Source: Paenibacillus humicola
Lineage (GTDB): Bacteria > Bacillota > Bacilli > Paenibacillales > Paenibacillaceae
Assembly: GCF_028826105.1 (NCBI RefSeq)
Contig: NZ_JAQGPL010000001.1
Location: 3,188,501-3,252,500 of the forward strand
Direction of reading: 5' to 3'
Length of the DNA: 64,000 nt
Within the stretch, counting starts at the first letter, position 1, and every line of letters begins with the position of its first letter. This document shows positions 27,093 through 35,695 of this stretch, in pieces. The translations under genes and the position numbers were made by a program. The notes below the pieces were generated by a model. It was given only the letters and a program-made list of their open reading frames with translations, had not been told where the DNA came from and made no database searches.

Positions 27093-28067
27093 TTATTCAA
27101 ACAGAGATTTAAATTTCCCGTAGCCTTCTTCGTCCAGTCGTTCGACGGGAATAAAGCGAAGCGCCGCGGAGTTGATGCAGTACCTGAGTCCGCCGGGCTT
27201 CGGACCGTCGTTGAAGATGTGGCCGAGATGGGAGTCCGCCTGCCGGCTTCGCACCTCCGTACGGACCATGCCGTGGCTGTAATCGCCCTGCTTGGTCACC
27301 TGACCCTCATGCACCGGCTTTGTAAAGCTCGGCCAGCCGCACCCCGAATCGAACTTGTCCCGCGAGCTGAACAGCGGTTCGCCGGAAACGATGTCGACAT
27401 ACAGCCCCTCCCGGTGATTGTCCCAAAATTCATTGCGGAACGGCGGCTCCGTCGCACTGTTCTGCGTCACGTCGAATTGGAGCTCCGTCAGCCTGCCGCG
27501 GAGCTTTGACTTGTCCTTCTCCGTATTCCAGTGCGATTGGATAAAGGCGTCGCGGCCCGAGCCGGTCCGGTACATTTTATAGCGGAACGGATGCGTTTTA
27601 TGATAATCCTGGTGATAGTCCTCCGCCGGATAAAAGGGACCCGCCGGCACGATCTCGGTTACGATCGGTTTGTTGAACCGGCCGCTGCGTTCAAGCTCCC
27701 GTTTGGATGCTTCCGCTTGTTTCCGCTGCTCCTCGTTGTGGTAGAAGATGGCGGTCCGGTACGACGAGCCCCGGTCGTGAAATTGCCCTCCGGCGTCGGT
27801 CGGATCGATCTGCTGCCAAAACAGCCCGAGCAGCTTCTCATACGGGAACAAGCCGGGATCGAACGTAATCTGCACCGCTTCGGCATGGCCGGTCGTTTCG
27901 GAGCAAACCTCCTCGTAGGTCGGATTTTCCGTATGGCCGCCCGTATAGCCGGATACGACCTTTATGATTCCCGGCAGCTCGTCGAACGGCTTCACCATGC
28001 ACCAGAAGCATCCTCCCGCAAACGTCGCCAGCTCCTCGCGTCCCTCTTGATGTTCATTCGCCGTCAT
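27093..28067 (-). CDS. msrAB: Fused methionine sulfoxide reductase MsrA-MsrB
   Basis: 324 residues. The MsrA domain (about 10-165) has catalytic GGCFWCM with Cys20. The MsrB domain (about 180-318) has [19 protein letters not shown] and the catalytic Cys in [11 protein letters not shown]. The two CxxC pairs that bind zinc in many MsrB proteins are absent ([11 protein letters not shown] instead), so this is the zinc-free form. It repairs both S and R isomers of oxidised methionine. GGAGGG lies before the ATG. The 289 bases upstream hold an 11-bp hairpin (28290-28332) without a T run and no gene. Confidence 0.95.
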   Translation of the reverse strand: MTANEHQEGREELATFAGGCFWCMVKPFDELPGIIKVVSGYTGGHTENPTYEEVCSETTGHAEAVQITFDPGLFPYEKLLGLFWQQIDPTDAGGQFHDRGSSYRTAIFYHNEEQRKQAEASKRELERSGRFNKPIVTEIVPAGPFYPAEDYHQDYHKTHPFRYKMYRTGSGRDAFIQSHWNTEKDKSKLRGRLTELQFDVTQNSATEPPFRNEFWDNHREGLYVDIVSGEPLFSSRDKFDSGCGWPSFTKPVHEGQVTKQGDYSHGMVRTEVRSRQADSHLGHIFNDGPKPGGLRYCINSAALRFIPVERLDEEGYGKFKSLFE

Positions 28068-28356
28068 TGGCTATCCCTCCTGATCGCAGTTCTAGTCCTT
28101 ATGATACACCAAATCCTGGCATGACGAAAACCTGCGTCCGTCCGCCGCCCTTTTCGAGGGCTATTGACGGAAACGGAACCGGAATCGGCCGATAAAGGAG
28201 CAAACTTGTGAAAATCCCGCTGGATTGATAACCGCAAAATCGCTGTGGCGGCCTCCCCAGGCAAGGCGGCGTACACCCTCTCGGGCTCAAGGCGAAAGAC
28301 CCGTCGCATCCCGCGCGGGTCCTTCGATTGAAAGCCGACATTTGATCAGGGATGCC

Positions 28357-29064
28357 TTATTGAGGCATGCCCGTTTGATGAACCGGAGCCGCCATGGTCG
28401 GCAGGGTCATATTCGTTTGCGCGACCGGCATCGGAGAAGCAAGCGTGCCTTGCTGCTGCAGCGAAAAGGCAAGTCCGCTTTGCTGCTGCTGCATCGGCAT
28501 GGACGGCATCGCTTGAGCTTCCATCCCGGGAGCTGCGTATGCATTCAGCATCGTTTGGGTCGTGACTTCCTTCATCGTCGGCACTTGGTAATAGCCTTTT
28601 TGGTTCATGTACTGCCACGTTTCATAAGCCAGCTCGGCGCAGTTGTTGGCCGACTGCTGAACCATGCCGCGGATTTGCGGGTCGGCGCATTCCAGTGCGG
28701 CCATCATTTTCTTCGCAGCAGCCGATTTGTGGGCTCCCAGCATCCCGCAAGCAATATCGCGGTCGTCGATTTGCTCTGCCGACGTATTCGGCGCAACCGG
28801 ACCCGGCTGGCGCAGGCCGTACACCGGGTTTGCGTTCTTCGGCGCGCGGTACGGTACGGCTTGAGCCATGCCTTGACCGTTCAGCATTTGAACGAAGGAC
28901 TGATAGCCGTTCATCATAAATTGCAGCTGATGCTCGAGCATATGCGCGAGCTGCTGGTCCTTCACGTGCGGACGATACAATTGGAAATTGTTGATCGCGT
29001 CGATTTCGCAGCTGAGCACCTCGTGAACTTCCATGACTTCATGCGCACCGTATTGGGCTGGCAT
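28357..29064 (-). CDS. CotF-like spore coat protein
   Basis: 235 residues. The N-terminal helical part HEVMEVHEVLSCEIDAINNFQLYRPHV is split here only by wording: it has EVHEVLSCEIDAINNF near residue 12 and LEHQLQFMMNGYQSFVQML, followed by the Cys-containing CotF-type helices (DIACGMLGAHKSAA, SANNCAELAYETWQYMNQ) and a Gln/Met/Pro-rich tail of about 60 residues. It matches Firmicute spore coat proteins of the CotF/YhcQ kind and supports a spore-forming host. GAGGAGG lies 8 bases before the ATG. Confidence 0.88.
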   Translation of the reverse strand: MPAQYGAHEVMEVHEVLSCEIDAINNFQLYRPHVKDQQLAHMLEHQLQFMMNGYQSFVQMLNGQGMAQAVPYRAPKNANPVYGLRQPGPVAPNTSAEQIDDRDIACGMLGAHKSAAAKKMMAALECADPQIRGMVQQSANNCAELAYETWQYMNQKGYYQVPTMKEVTTQTMLNAYAAPGMEAQAMPSMPMQQQQSGLAFSLQQQGTLASPMPVAQTNMTLPTMAAPVHQTGMPQ

Positions 29065-29290
29065 TTTTCTAATTCCTCCTCAACAAATGGGGTTCATTGC
29101 AAGCAACTTTCACCGTAAGTGTCTTCCAGGAGAACGCTTGGTCGAGCTCCCGTTCTTTTTCCTGGAATCTGTTCCCTGTTTTGTGAACTTCAGCTAAGCA
29201 GCGATTCACACCTCTTGTATTGTGTCACAACAAATCGCAAATATTCCTGTATTCCCTCCCGGCATGAAGGTAATCGTTCTTCCCTGTGAA

Positions 29291-29332
29291 AATAAAATCA
29301 GGGCCGTCCCGGCTTAGCAGCCGGGCGGCCCC
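29291..29332 (-). terminator. Terminator of the second ABC exporter operon
   Basis: A 12-13-bp GC-rich stem (29302-29314 with 29321-29332) is followed on the reverse strand by a T-rich stretch, just after the stop at 29361. Confidence 0.85.
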
Positions 29333-29360
29333 GTTACGTTTCGATAGGCGAGCTTTTTCG

Positions 29361-31151
29361 TTAACCTGCCGTTTCGTTCTCTCCGTGCCAAAGCTTACGG
29401 AACGACGGGCTGACTGCGAGCAGCCGTTCCGCGGAACCTTCCGCTTCAATCCGGCCGTTGTTCATTACGATAATATGATCGGCGTGCATGAGCGCCGCCT
29501 TGCGGTGGGATACGACGAGGCAGGCTGCGCCGCCGCGTTCCCGGAACAGCCGCTCCCAAAGCTTCCGCTCCGTCTCGACGTCAAGCGCGCTCGACAAGTC
29601 GTCGAACACGTAAAGCTCGGCATCCCGGACCAGCATCCGTGCCGCCGCCGTCCGCTGCGCCTGCCCGCCCGACAGTTTGACGCCCCGCGGGCCGATCATC
29701 GTTTCGAGGCCGTCCCGGAGCCGAACGATGTCGTCCTCCATCACCGCGGAATGAATGGCGAGCTGGAGCCGGCTGTCGTCTCCGCCGCCAAGACCGAGCA
29801 AAATATTGTTCCGCAGCGTGTCGCTGTAAAGACGCGGCACCTGCGCCGTATACGCGCTTCTCGGCGGGACGAAAAAGGAGGCGGGATCCTCCACGAGGCT
29901 CCCGTTCCACCTGATCGTGCCGCCGTCCTTCGGCAGCAGGCCGAGCAGCGTGCGGACGAGCGTCGTTTTGCCGGAGCCGATCATCCCCGTAACGACGGTG
30001 AACGACCCTTTTTCCAGCCGCAAATTGATCCCGCTGATGCCGCGCCCCGTTTCGGGAAAACGATAGGTGAGTCCTTCGGCCTCCAGCGTATCAAGCCACT
30101 CGCCTGCTGCGGAGGAAACGGCGCGAGACGCTTCTGCGGCATTTTGTCCGCGCCCGCCTTTCTTCAACGGAAGTGCCGCAAACCGGGTCAGCTTATCCGG
30201 CGACGCTCCCTGAAGCAGCTCGGCAAGCCGGACGAGCGAGACGCCCATCTGCTTGAAATAGGCCATAAACCGCCCCGCGTTCGTAATAAATTGAGTCACG
30301 AAGGTCAGATAATACACGAACAGGGAGAAATCACCGACCGTGAAGGCGCCGCTGCGCATTTTCTGGCCGGCCAGCAGCAGGATCAGCCCCGTCCCGAGAT
30401 TGACCGAGTTGGCAAATACGGACGTCAGCGCATCCCCCATCAGTCGGTCCTTCAGCATCGTTTTCCGCCGGTCTTCGCTGAATCGTTTGAACCGGTCGAT
30501 GACTCTCGCCTCCGCTCCAGCCACCTGGATTGCCTGCACATTCGCGAACATTTCGCTGATCGCCCCGGTGACGCGCGCCGTCGCCTCGCGGCTCGCCGCC
30601 CGGTACTTCTGCAGCCGCGACGTGGCCAGCTGCGCCGCCGTCACGACGAGCACAAGCGGCAAAAACACGAGCAGCGTCATCTGCGCGTCGATGCGCACCA
30701 GAATGAAGCTCGAAACCGCGGCAAAGCACACCATGCCGAGCGTATCGACCGACCAGCTCGCCGCTTCCTCGCATTGATCGACATCGTCCCGGAAGTAGCT
30801 GATCGCTTCGCCCGGCGAGCACGGGATCGCCCTCGCGCCCGGCTGCCCAAGCACATGCTCCAGCAAATTGCGGCGAACGAGCATGCCCATCCGGAAACGG
30901 AAATGAACGTCCGTAATAAAGCCGAACACAATGAGCGCTACCCGGCCGACCGCCGCTCCAATCAGCAGGGCGACGATGCTCCCGGTTCCGAAGCCGAGCG
31001 TCGAGCTCCCCGTCAGCGAATCGAAAAACTGTTTCGTCAGCAGGCCCGGAACGACGGGGGCGAGCGCGATCATCACCCAGGCGAAAGCATTGATGCCGTA
31101 CAGTCCCGGCCTGAAGCGGATCATCCGCCATAGAAAACGAAACGGGTTCAC
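29361..31151 (-). CDS. ABC exporter subunit B of the second pair
   Basis: 596 residues from a GTG at 31151 (GAGGAGG 7 bases upstream), overlapping the partner's stop by 4 bases (GTGA). It has six membrane helices, Walker A GMIGSGKTT, signature LSGGQ and Walker B YVFDDLSSALD, where Asp replaces the catalytic Glu. A low-complexity insert (KKGGRGQNAAEASRA) lies between the membrane and ATPase domains. It should pair with the product of 31148-32908. Substrate unknown. Confidence 0.93.
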   Translation of the reverse strand: MNPFRFLWRMIRFRPGLYGINAFAWVMIALAPVVPGLLTKQFFDSLTGSSTLGFGTGSIVALLIGAAVGRVALIVFGFITDVHFRFRMGMLVRRNLLEHVLGQPGARAIPCSPGEAISYFRDDVDQCEEAASWSVDTLGMVCFAAVSSFILVRIDAQMTLLVFLPLVLVVTAAQLATSRLQKYRAASREATARVTGAISEMFANVQAIQVAGAEARVIDRFKRFSEDRRKTMLKDRLMGDALTSVFANSVNLGTGLILLLAGQKMRSGAFTVGDFSLFVYYLTFVTQFITNAGRFMAYFKQMGVSLVRLAELLQGASPDKLTRFAALPLKKGGRGQNAAEASRAVSSAAGEWLDTLEAEGLTYRFPETGRGISGINLRLEKGSFTVVTGMIGSGKTTLVRTLLGLLPKDGGTIRWNGSLVEDPASFFVPPRSAYTAQVPRLYSDTLRNNILLGLGGGDDSRLQLAIHSAVMEDDIVRLRDGLETMIGPRGVKLSGGQAQRTAAARMLVRDAELYVFDDLSSALDVETERKLWERLFRERGGAACLVVSHRKAALMHADHIIVMNNGRIEAEGSAERLLAVSPSFRKLWHGENETAG

Positions 31152-32908
31152 GCCAGCACCTCCTCGAGACCGGTTGCAAGCATGCGGGAGAAAACGGAGT
31201 GCGGATCGCGGGCAAGCCGTTCGCGTTTGCCGGATTCGATGATTCGTCCATCCTCCAGGATGACGATCGAATCGGCTCGCTGTACCGTTGCCAGCCGGTG
31301 CGCGATCATGATGCAGGAACGGCCGGCAAGCAGCTTGCCGACCGCCTGCTCGATCCGCTGCTCCGTCAGCGGGTCGAGCCGCGAGGACGCTTCGTCCATG
31401 ATCACGAGCCCCGGATCGGCCAGAAATACGCGGGCGAACGCAAGCAGCTGCGCCTCGCCGGCCGACAGGCTGCCGCCTCCCGATGCGAGCTCCGTATCGA
31501 GGCCGTCGGGCTGCGACGCCAGCCACTCGCCGAGGCCAAGCTCCTCCAGCACCCGGACGATGCGGTCGTCCGGGACGGAATCGTCGTAGAAGGTCAAATT
31601 GTCGCGCACGGATCCTTGAACAATTTCGATGTTTTGCGTCACCATCGCCACCCGCGAGCGCAGCTCCTTCAGCTTGCACTGGCGGATGTCCGTTCCGCCA
31701 AGCTCGATGGAGCCAAGCTGCGGGTCATAGAAACGAAGCAGCAGGCGGGCAAGCGTCGTTTTGCCGCTTCCGGTCCTGCCAAGCAGCCCGAGCACCTCGC
31801 CCGGCGCCAAATTCAGCGAAAGCCGCTGCAGCGTCATTTCATCGTCGTCATAGCCGAACGATACCCCGTCGAACCGGACGGCAAGCGGACCGGCAGGCAG
31901 CGCCGTCCCTGGCCCGTCCGCAACGCGCGCGGTCGTCGCGAACAGCTGCCGGATGCGCGAGATGCTGGCGTCCGCCTTTTGCAGATCCTCGATTTGCGTA
32001 CGGATTTTCTCGATTGGCGCGGAGAGCAGCTCCGTATAGTAGAAGATCAGGTACACCGTTCCGATCGAAACCGCTCCTTTTCGCCACAAATACGCACTGA
32101 TCGCAAACGCCAGCGCATTGCCGACCGCAAAGACGAGAATCGATGTGTTCCACATCGCCGCGAAGCCGAGGAAGGCCCTGACCCGCAGCGGCAGCATGCG
32201 GCGCAGCATGTCGAAGAACCGGCCCATGACGAAGCCCGAAGCGCCGTTCGCCCGGATATCTTCGGTGCCGTCGAGCTGCTCGCCGATAAAGCCGTAAAAG
32301 TCGGCGTTCGCTTGTCGCCACTGCGACCAGACGGGAACGGCGAACCGGCGAACCCACTGGATAAGAAAAACGGCAAGCGCCACGAAGCCCGCCATCGCCG
32401 TGCCGATGATCCAGTTCTCGCGAAACAGCAGCACGACGATCCCGACCATGAGCAGCAGGTTGCCGAGCAGCTGGACGATCATGCTGGAGAAAAAATTCGC
32501 GAGCGCATTGACGTCGCCATCCACCCGTTCAATAATCGCGCCCGACGTATGCGCTTTATGAAACGTCATGTCGAGCGACAGGCAGTGGGCGGCCAGATCG
32601 CTGCGCAGCTCGTTCGTCGTTTTCCAGCCGATATTTTCGCCGGCGTAAGCCGCCGCGACCGAAAGTACCTGCTGGATCAGCGAAAATCCGATGAACAGCC
32701 CGGTTGCCGCAGCTAGCGGCGTCAAATTCCCCCCGGACTGGGCGGAATCGATAAAATAGCGGATAATTTGCGGATTGATCAGCTGCATGCCGATCGAAAC
32801 AAACAGCAGGATGCCGAGTCCGATCAGCGCCTTCCGCTGCGGGAGCAGGTAGCGCTGCAGCAGACTGCGGTAATGATGCACGGAATTGCTTCTCGTTTCC
32901 CGCCCCAT
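31148..32908 (-). CDS. ABC exporter subunit A of the second pair
   Basis: 586 residues from ATG 32908 (MGRETRSNS), with GGAGG 12 bases upstream; longer in-frame starts lack a ribosome site. Six membrane helices precede an ATPase with Walker A GRTGSGKTT, signature changed to LSAGE and normal Walker B VIMDEASSRLD. The altered signature and the partner's DD Walker B would form the same degenerate ATP site, which supports a heterodimer. Exporters of this kind often carry drugs, lipids or peptides. Confidence 0.92.
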   Translation of the reverse strand: MGRETRSNSVHHYRSLLQRYLLPQRKALIGLGILLFVSIGMQLINPQIIRYFIDSAQSGGNLTPLAAATGLFIGFSLIQQVLSVAAAYAGENIGWKTTNELRSDLAAHCLSLDMTFHKAHTSGAIIERVDGDVNALANFFSSMIVQLLGNLLLMVGIVVLLFRENWIIGTAMAGFVALAVFLIQWVRRFAVPVWSQWRQANADFYGFIGEQLDGTEDIRANGASGFVMGRFFDMLRRMLPLRVRAFLGFAAMWNTSILVFAVGNALAFAISAYLWRKGAVSIGTVYLIFYYTELLSAPIEKIRTQIEDLQKADASISRIRQLFATTARVADGPGTALPAGPLAVRFDGVSFGYDDDEMTLQRLSLNLAPGEVLGLLGRTGSGKTTLARLLLRFYDPQLGSIELGGTDIRQCKLKELRSRVAMVTQNIEIVQGSVRDNLTFYDDSVPDDRIVRVLEELGLGEWLASQPDGLDTELASGGGSLSAGEAQLLAFARVFLADPGLVIMDEASSRLDPLTEQRIEQAVGKLLAGRSCIMIAHRLATVQRADSIVILEDGRIIESGKRERLARDPHSVFSRMLATGLEEVLA

Positions 32909-33067
32909 AAACGAACGTCGCCTCCGATCCTTCATGCCATTAAAGATTTGCCTCATTAAATTTTAGTGCGATAACGTTCGATTATCCGTTGGATCTGTCT
33001 GCCCGGGTATGGTCGCCACTGCGCCGGGTTTCATGATCGCGCCAGTGACGGCATGCCGGGGCGCCGC

Positions 33068-33814
33068 TTACGGCTCGTAGATCATTTTGCGGGTCATGCC
33101 GCCATCGACCGTCACGTTCGTACCGGTCACAAAATCGTTGCCCGGCGCCGTCAAATAGAGACACGCCCGGGCAATATCTTCGGGGCGGCCGACGCGGCCC
33201 GCAGGATGCTGCTCGTGATCGGCCTTCCGGAGCGCTTCGTAATCGCCGGTTTCGATCCAGCCCGGGTTGATGCTGTTCACGGTGATGCCGAATCCGCCGA
33301 GCGATGCGGCGAGCGCGTGCGTCAAAGCGACGATGCCGCCTTTCGAAGCGCCGTACGCCTCGCCGAAAGGCTCGGACATGAACGCGCGGGTCGAAGCGAT
33401 ATTGACGATGCGTCCGCCGCCTCGCGCTTTCATCCGCTTCGCGGCTTCCCGCGAGCACAGGAACGTCCCCCGCAAATTGAGATTGAGCACCTGATCCCAT
33501 TCCTCCACGGACAGCTCGAGCGGCGATTTCCAAATGCCTTTCCCGGCATTGTTAATGAGAATATCGACTCCGCCATGCAGCGAATCGATCGTTTGGAACA
33601 GCTTTTCGATCTGCTGCGGATCGGTCAAATCAGCCGCAATAAACCGCGCCGAACCGCCGCCGGCCGCAATCCGCTGCGCCAGCGCCGAACCGCCGGACGA
33701 TTCCAGGTCGGTGAGCACGACGTCCGCGCCTTCGGCGGCATACGCCTGCGACAAACGGGAGCCGATCCCGCCGGCCGCCCCCGTTATCAGTACTGTTTTT
33801 CCGTTGTAGGTCAT
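33068..33814 (-). CDS. Short-chain dehydrogenase/reductase
   Basis: 248 residues of classical SDR: cofactor motif TGAAGGIG (residues 11-18), NNAG near residue 88, catalytic Ser in IVNIAST near residue 139 and YGASK near residue 153-157, and the C-terminal VTVDGGM. Asp38 (LTDLES) after the second strand suggests NAD preference. Substrate unknown. GGAGGCGG lies upstream of the ATG. A weak promoter (TTGTGG, 16 bases, TAAAAT) lies at 33861-33888 on the same strand. Confidence 0.93.
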   Translation of the reverse strand: MTYNGKTVLITGAAGGIGSRLSQAYAAEGADVVLTDLESSGGSALAQRIAAGGGSARFIAADLTDPQQIEKLFQTIDSLHGGVDILINNAGKGIWKSPLELSVEEWDQVLNLNLRGTFLCSREAAKRMKARGGGRIVNIASTRAFMSEPFGEAYGASKGGIVALTHALAASLGGFGITVNSINPGWIETGDYEALRKADHEQHPAGRVGRPEDIARACLYLTAPGNDFVTGTNVTVDGGMTRKMIYEP

Positions 33815-33910
33815 CCCTGTTCCGCCTCCGTCATTAGGATATGTATTTCAGCTTCTTCCCATTTTAGCACAGTTTTGTCCGGCCACAAGAACAAACGTTC
33901 CATGCGGCGA

Positions 33911-33939
33911 TTTACATCCCCGGCCCGCTCGGGTAAAAT
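33911..33939 (+). promoter_or_regulatory. Sigma-A-type promoter for xerS
   Basis: TTTACA at 33911-33916, a 17-base spacer and TAAAAT at 33934-33939, about 50 bases before the GTG start. Confidence 0.6.
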
Positions 33940-33990
33940 AAAACGACAGACGATCGGTTCGAACGTCAACGACTGCGAGGTGATTTTAGC

Positions 33991-35073
33991 GTGAACATCA
34001 TCAAGGTGAAGGACCGGCAGGAGCTGGACCGGCGGACGCCCTCGATGCCCTGGTACGTCGAGAAATTTATTCAATATAAGCTGCCCGATCTGTCCCCTTC
34101 TTCCCTGCTCGAATACGTGCGGGACTATGAGACGTTTTTTTCCTGGATGCTGGCGGAAGGACTGGCCGAAGGGCCGGCGATGCGGGACATCCGGCTCGAG
34201 GAGCTGGAGAGGCTGCATATGGACAGCATCGACAACTATAAAATGTTTCTTACCGTCCATCCGGACCACGCGAACAACAAAACGACAATTTCGCGGAAGC
34301 TCTCTTCCCTCCGCTCGCTGTTTCATTATTTGAGCCAAATCGCCGAGGATGACAACTTTTATCCGCTGCTGAAGCGCAACGTGATGGCGAAGGTGTCGAT
34401 CAAGCGGACGCACAAGCCGAAGGATACGGCCGCCAAGCTCGAGGGCAAGCTGCTGCAGGAGCAGGAAATCGACGAATTCATTCGTTACATAAACGAAGAT
34501 TACGGCACGGAAATCGAAGGCAACAAGCAGGCGGCGTACGCTTATATGCACAATCGCGTACGGGACACGTGCATCATCAGCCTTATCCTCAACTCGGGGC
34601 TGCGCGTGTCGGAGCTCGTGAACATGAACGTCGACGATGTCGATCTGAAAAAAAGACTCGTATACGTATACCGGAAGGGCAGCAACGACGACACGTTCAA
34701 GACGCCGGTTTATTTTCGTCAGGAGGCGGTGTTTGAGCTGCAGCGGTACCTGTCCGAGCGGGAATCGCGCTACAAAGCCCCGAAGCGGGAAAAGGCCCTT
34801 TTCCTTGCGCTGGCCAACGGGAAAAAGGAAGGCACGCGCATGACCAAACGGGCCGTGCAGGAAATGGTCGTCAAATACGCCAGGCGCTTCGGCAAACCGT
34901 ATTTGTCCGTTCATAAGCTGCGCCACTCGTTCGCAACCGACTACTATTTGCGCAACGATCTGTACAAAACGCAAGAGCAGCTCGGGCACGCTTCGCCCGA
35001 AACGACACAAATTTACGCGCATTTGACCGATAAAACGATGGCCGAAGCGATCGACCGGCCGAAGGATGCGTAA
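33991..35073 (+). CDS. xerS: Tyrosine site-specific recombinase XerS
   Basis: 360 residues from GTG 33991 with GAGGTGA 7-8 bases upstream. The N-terminal core-binding domain has YEFFSWML-like text (here YETFFSWMLAEGL), and the catalytic domain carries Arg in SGLRVSELV near residue 203, Lys in YRKGSND, HKLRHSF near residue 310, and the Tyr nucleophile in TTQIYAHL near residue 345. Length and the long N-terminus match XerS, the single-recombinase form that resolves chromosome dimers at difSL. I found no difSL-like site beside it. It has its own promoter and terminator. Confidence 0.92.
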   Translation: MNIIKVKDRQELDRRTPSMPWYVEKFIQYKLPDLSPSSLLEYVRDYETFFSWMLAEGLAEGPAMRDIRLEELERLHMDSIDNYKMFLTVHPDHANNKTTISRKLSSLRSLFHYLSQIAEDDNFYPLLKRNVMAKVSIKRTHKPKDTAAKLEGKLLQEQEIDEFIRYINEDYGTEIEGNKQAAYAYMHNRVRDTCIISLILNSGLRVSELVNMNVDDVDLKKRLVYVYRKGSNDDTFKTPVYFRQEAVFELQRYLSERESRYKAPKREKALFLALANGKKEGTRMTKRAVQEMVVKYARRFGKPYLSVHKLRHSFATDYYLRNDLYKTQEQLGHASPETTQIYAHLTDKTMAEAIDRPKDA

Positions 35074-35119
35074 TGAGAAAATGCCTGCTTTAGGCTGCTT
35101 GAGCCGGGCCAAGGAGAGC

Positions 35120-35143
35120 GCCGCGTGAGCGGCCCTTTTTTTT
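35120..35143 (+). terminator. Terminator of xerS
   Basis: A 5-bp GC stem (35120-35124 with 35129-35133) is followed by CC and eight T. Confidence 0.8.
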
Positions 35144-35275
35144 GTCTCCGCTCAGCTCGTCTCGGAGTGGGGACCAATCTAAGGCATGAGCCGATTGGCG
35201 AATGCTAAATAGTACGTCGGTGCCGGCGGCTTGTTCTCGGCACTTAGCCGGCATGTGTTCGAATTCTCGCTTGTC

Positions 35276-35395
35276 CTACAGCGGCGTTTTGCGCATGGTA
35301 TACCAGCCATCCGTTTTTTCCGGATACTCGTGCCGCTCGGTGATTTCGTATCCGAGGTTTCGATAAAATCGGACATTGTCCGGCAGCGACTGTCG
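35276..35395 (-). pseudogene. C-terminal remnant of a GNAT acetyltransferase
   Basis: The reverse strand reads DNVRFYRNLGYEITERHEYP, then a stretch ending YTMRKTPL and a stop at 35276. This is the usual last strand and helix of GNAT acetyltransferases. The acetyl-CoA binding part is missing upstream. It is a gene fragment in the 550-base gap between xerS and the acyltransferase gene, which otherwise holds only an inverted repeat. Confidence 0.6.
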
Positions 35396-35505
35396 CTATG
35401 CCCATTCCATTTGCTCCCTGTTGAATGTATACCGCATCGGAAGAAACTGCGAATGTTCAACATTATACCATAAAAGGCGGATCGTGGATGAACGCTCGAA
35501 ACAAA

Positions 35506-35544
35506 AATGACAAGGCAGGGAGCGTGCTCCCTGGTCTTGTCATT
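35506..35544. repeat. Near-perfect inverted repeat
   Basis: An 18-19-base arm pairs with its complement across a 2-base centre, with one bulge. It is longer than the terminators around it and has A-rich and GT-rich flanks rather than a T run. It may be a bidirectional transcription stop or a small repeat element. Confidence 0.65.
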
Positions 35545-35695
35545 GTCGAGGTTCGGCTCTCTCTCGAGCGTACTCGCGGCATGGCGGTTCCGCATATGAA
35601 CCGCAGCGTCTAGCACTTCGCGGATGTATGCCCGCGGTGTTCGGCTTCACCGCAATGCTGCAAGATGCTGCAGCGTCGCGTCTGCCGCAGCTCGC

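Noticed and set aside
28289..28332. 11-bp hairpin downstream of the spore coat gene
   Set aside because: The stem is good, but no T run follows on either strand, so I do not call it a terminator.
29286..31133. Long open frame on the plus strand opposite the second ABC exporter (615 codons)
   Set aside because: It is an antisense shadow of a high-GC gene: Arg/His/Pro-rich, without a ribosome site or domain, while the reverse strand encodes clear ABC motifs.
31199..32716. Plus-strand open frame of 505 codons
   Set aside because: Antisense to the other exporter subunit, with low-complexity Arg/Gln-rich composition and no motif.
33840..33990. difSL site next to xerS
   Set aside because: The stretch holds promoter-like boxes but no pair of XerS-type arms.
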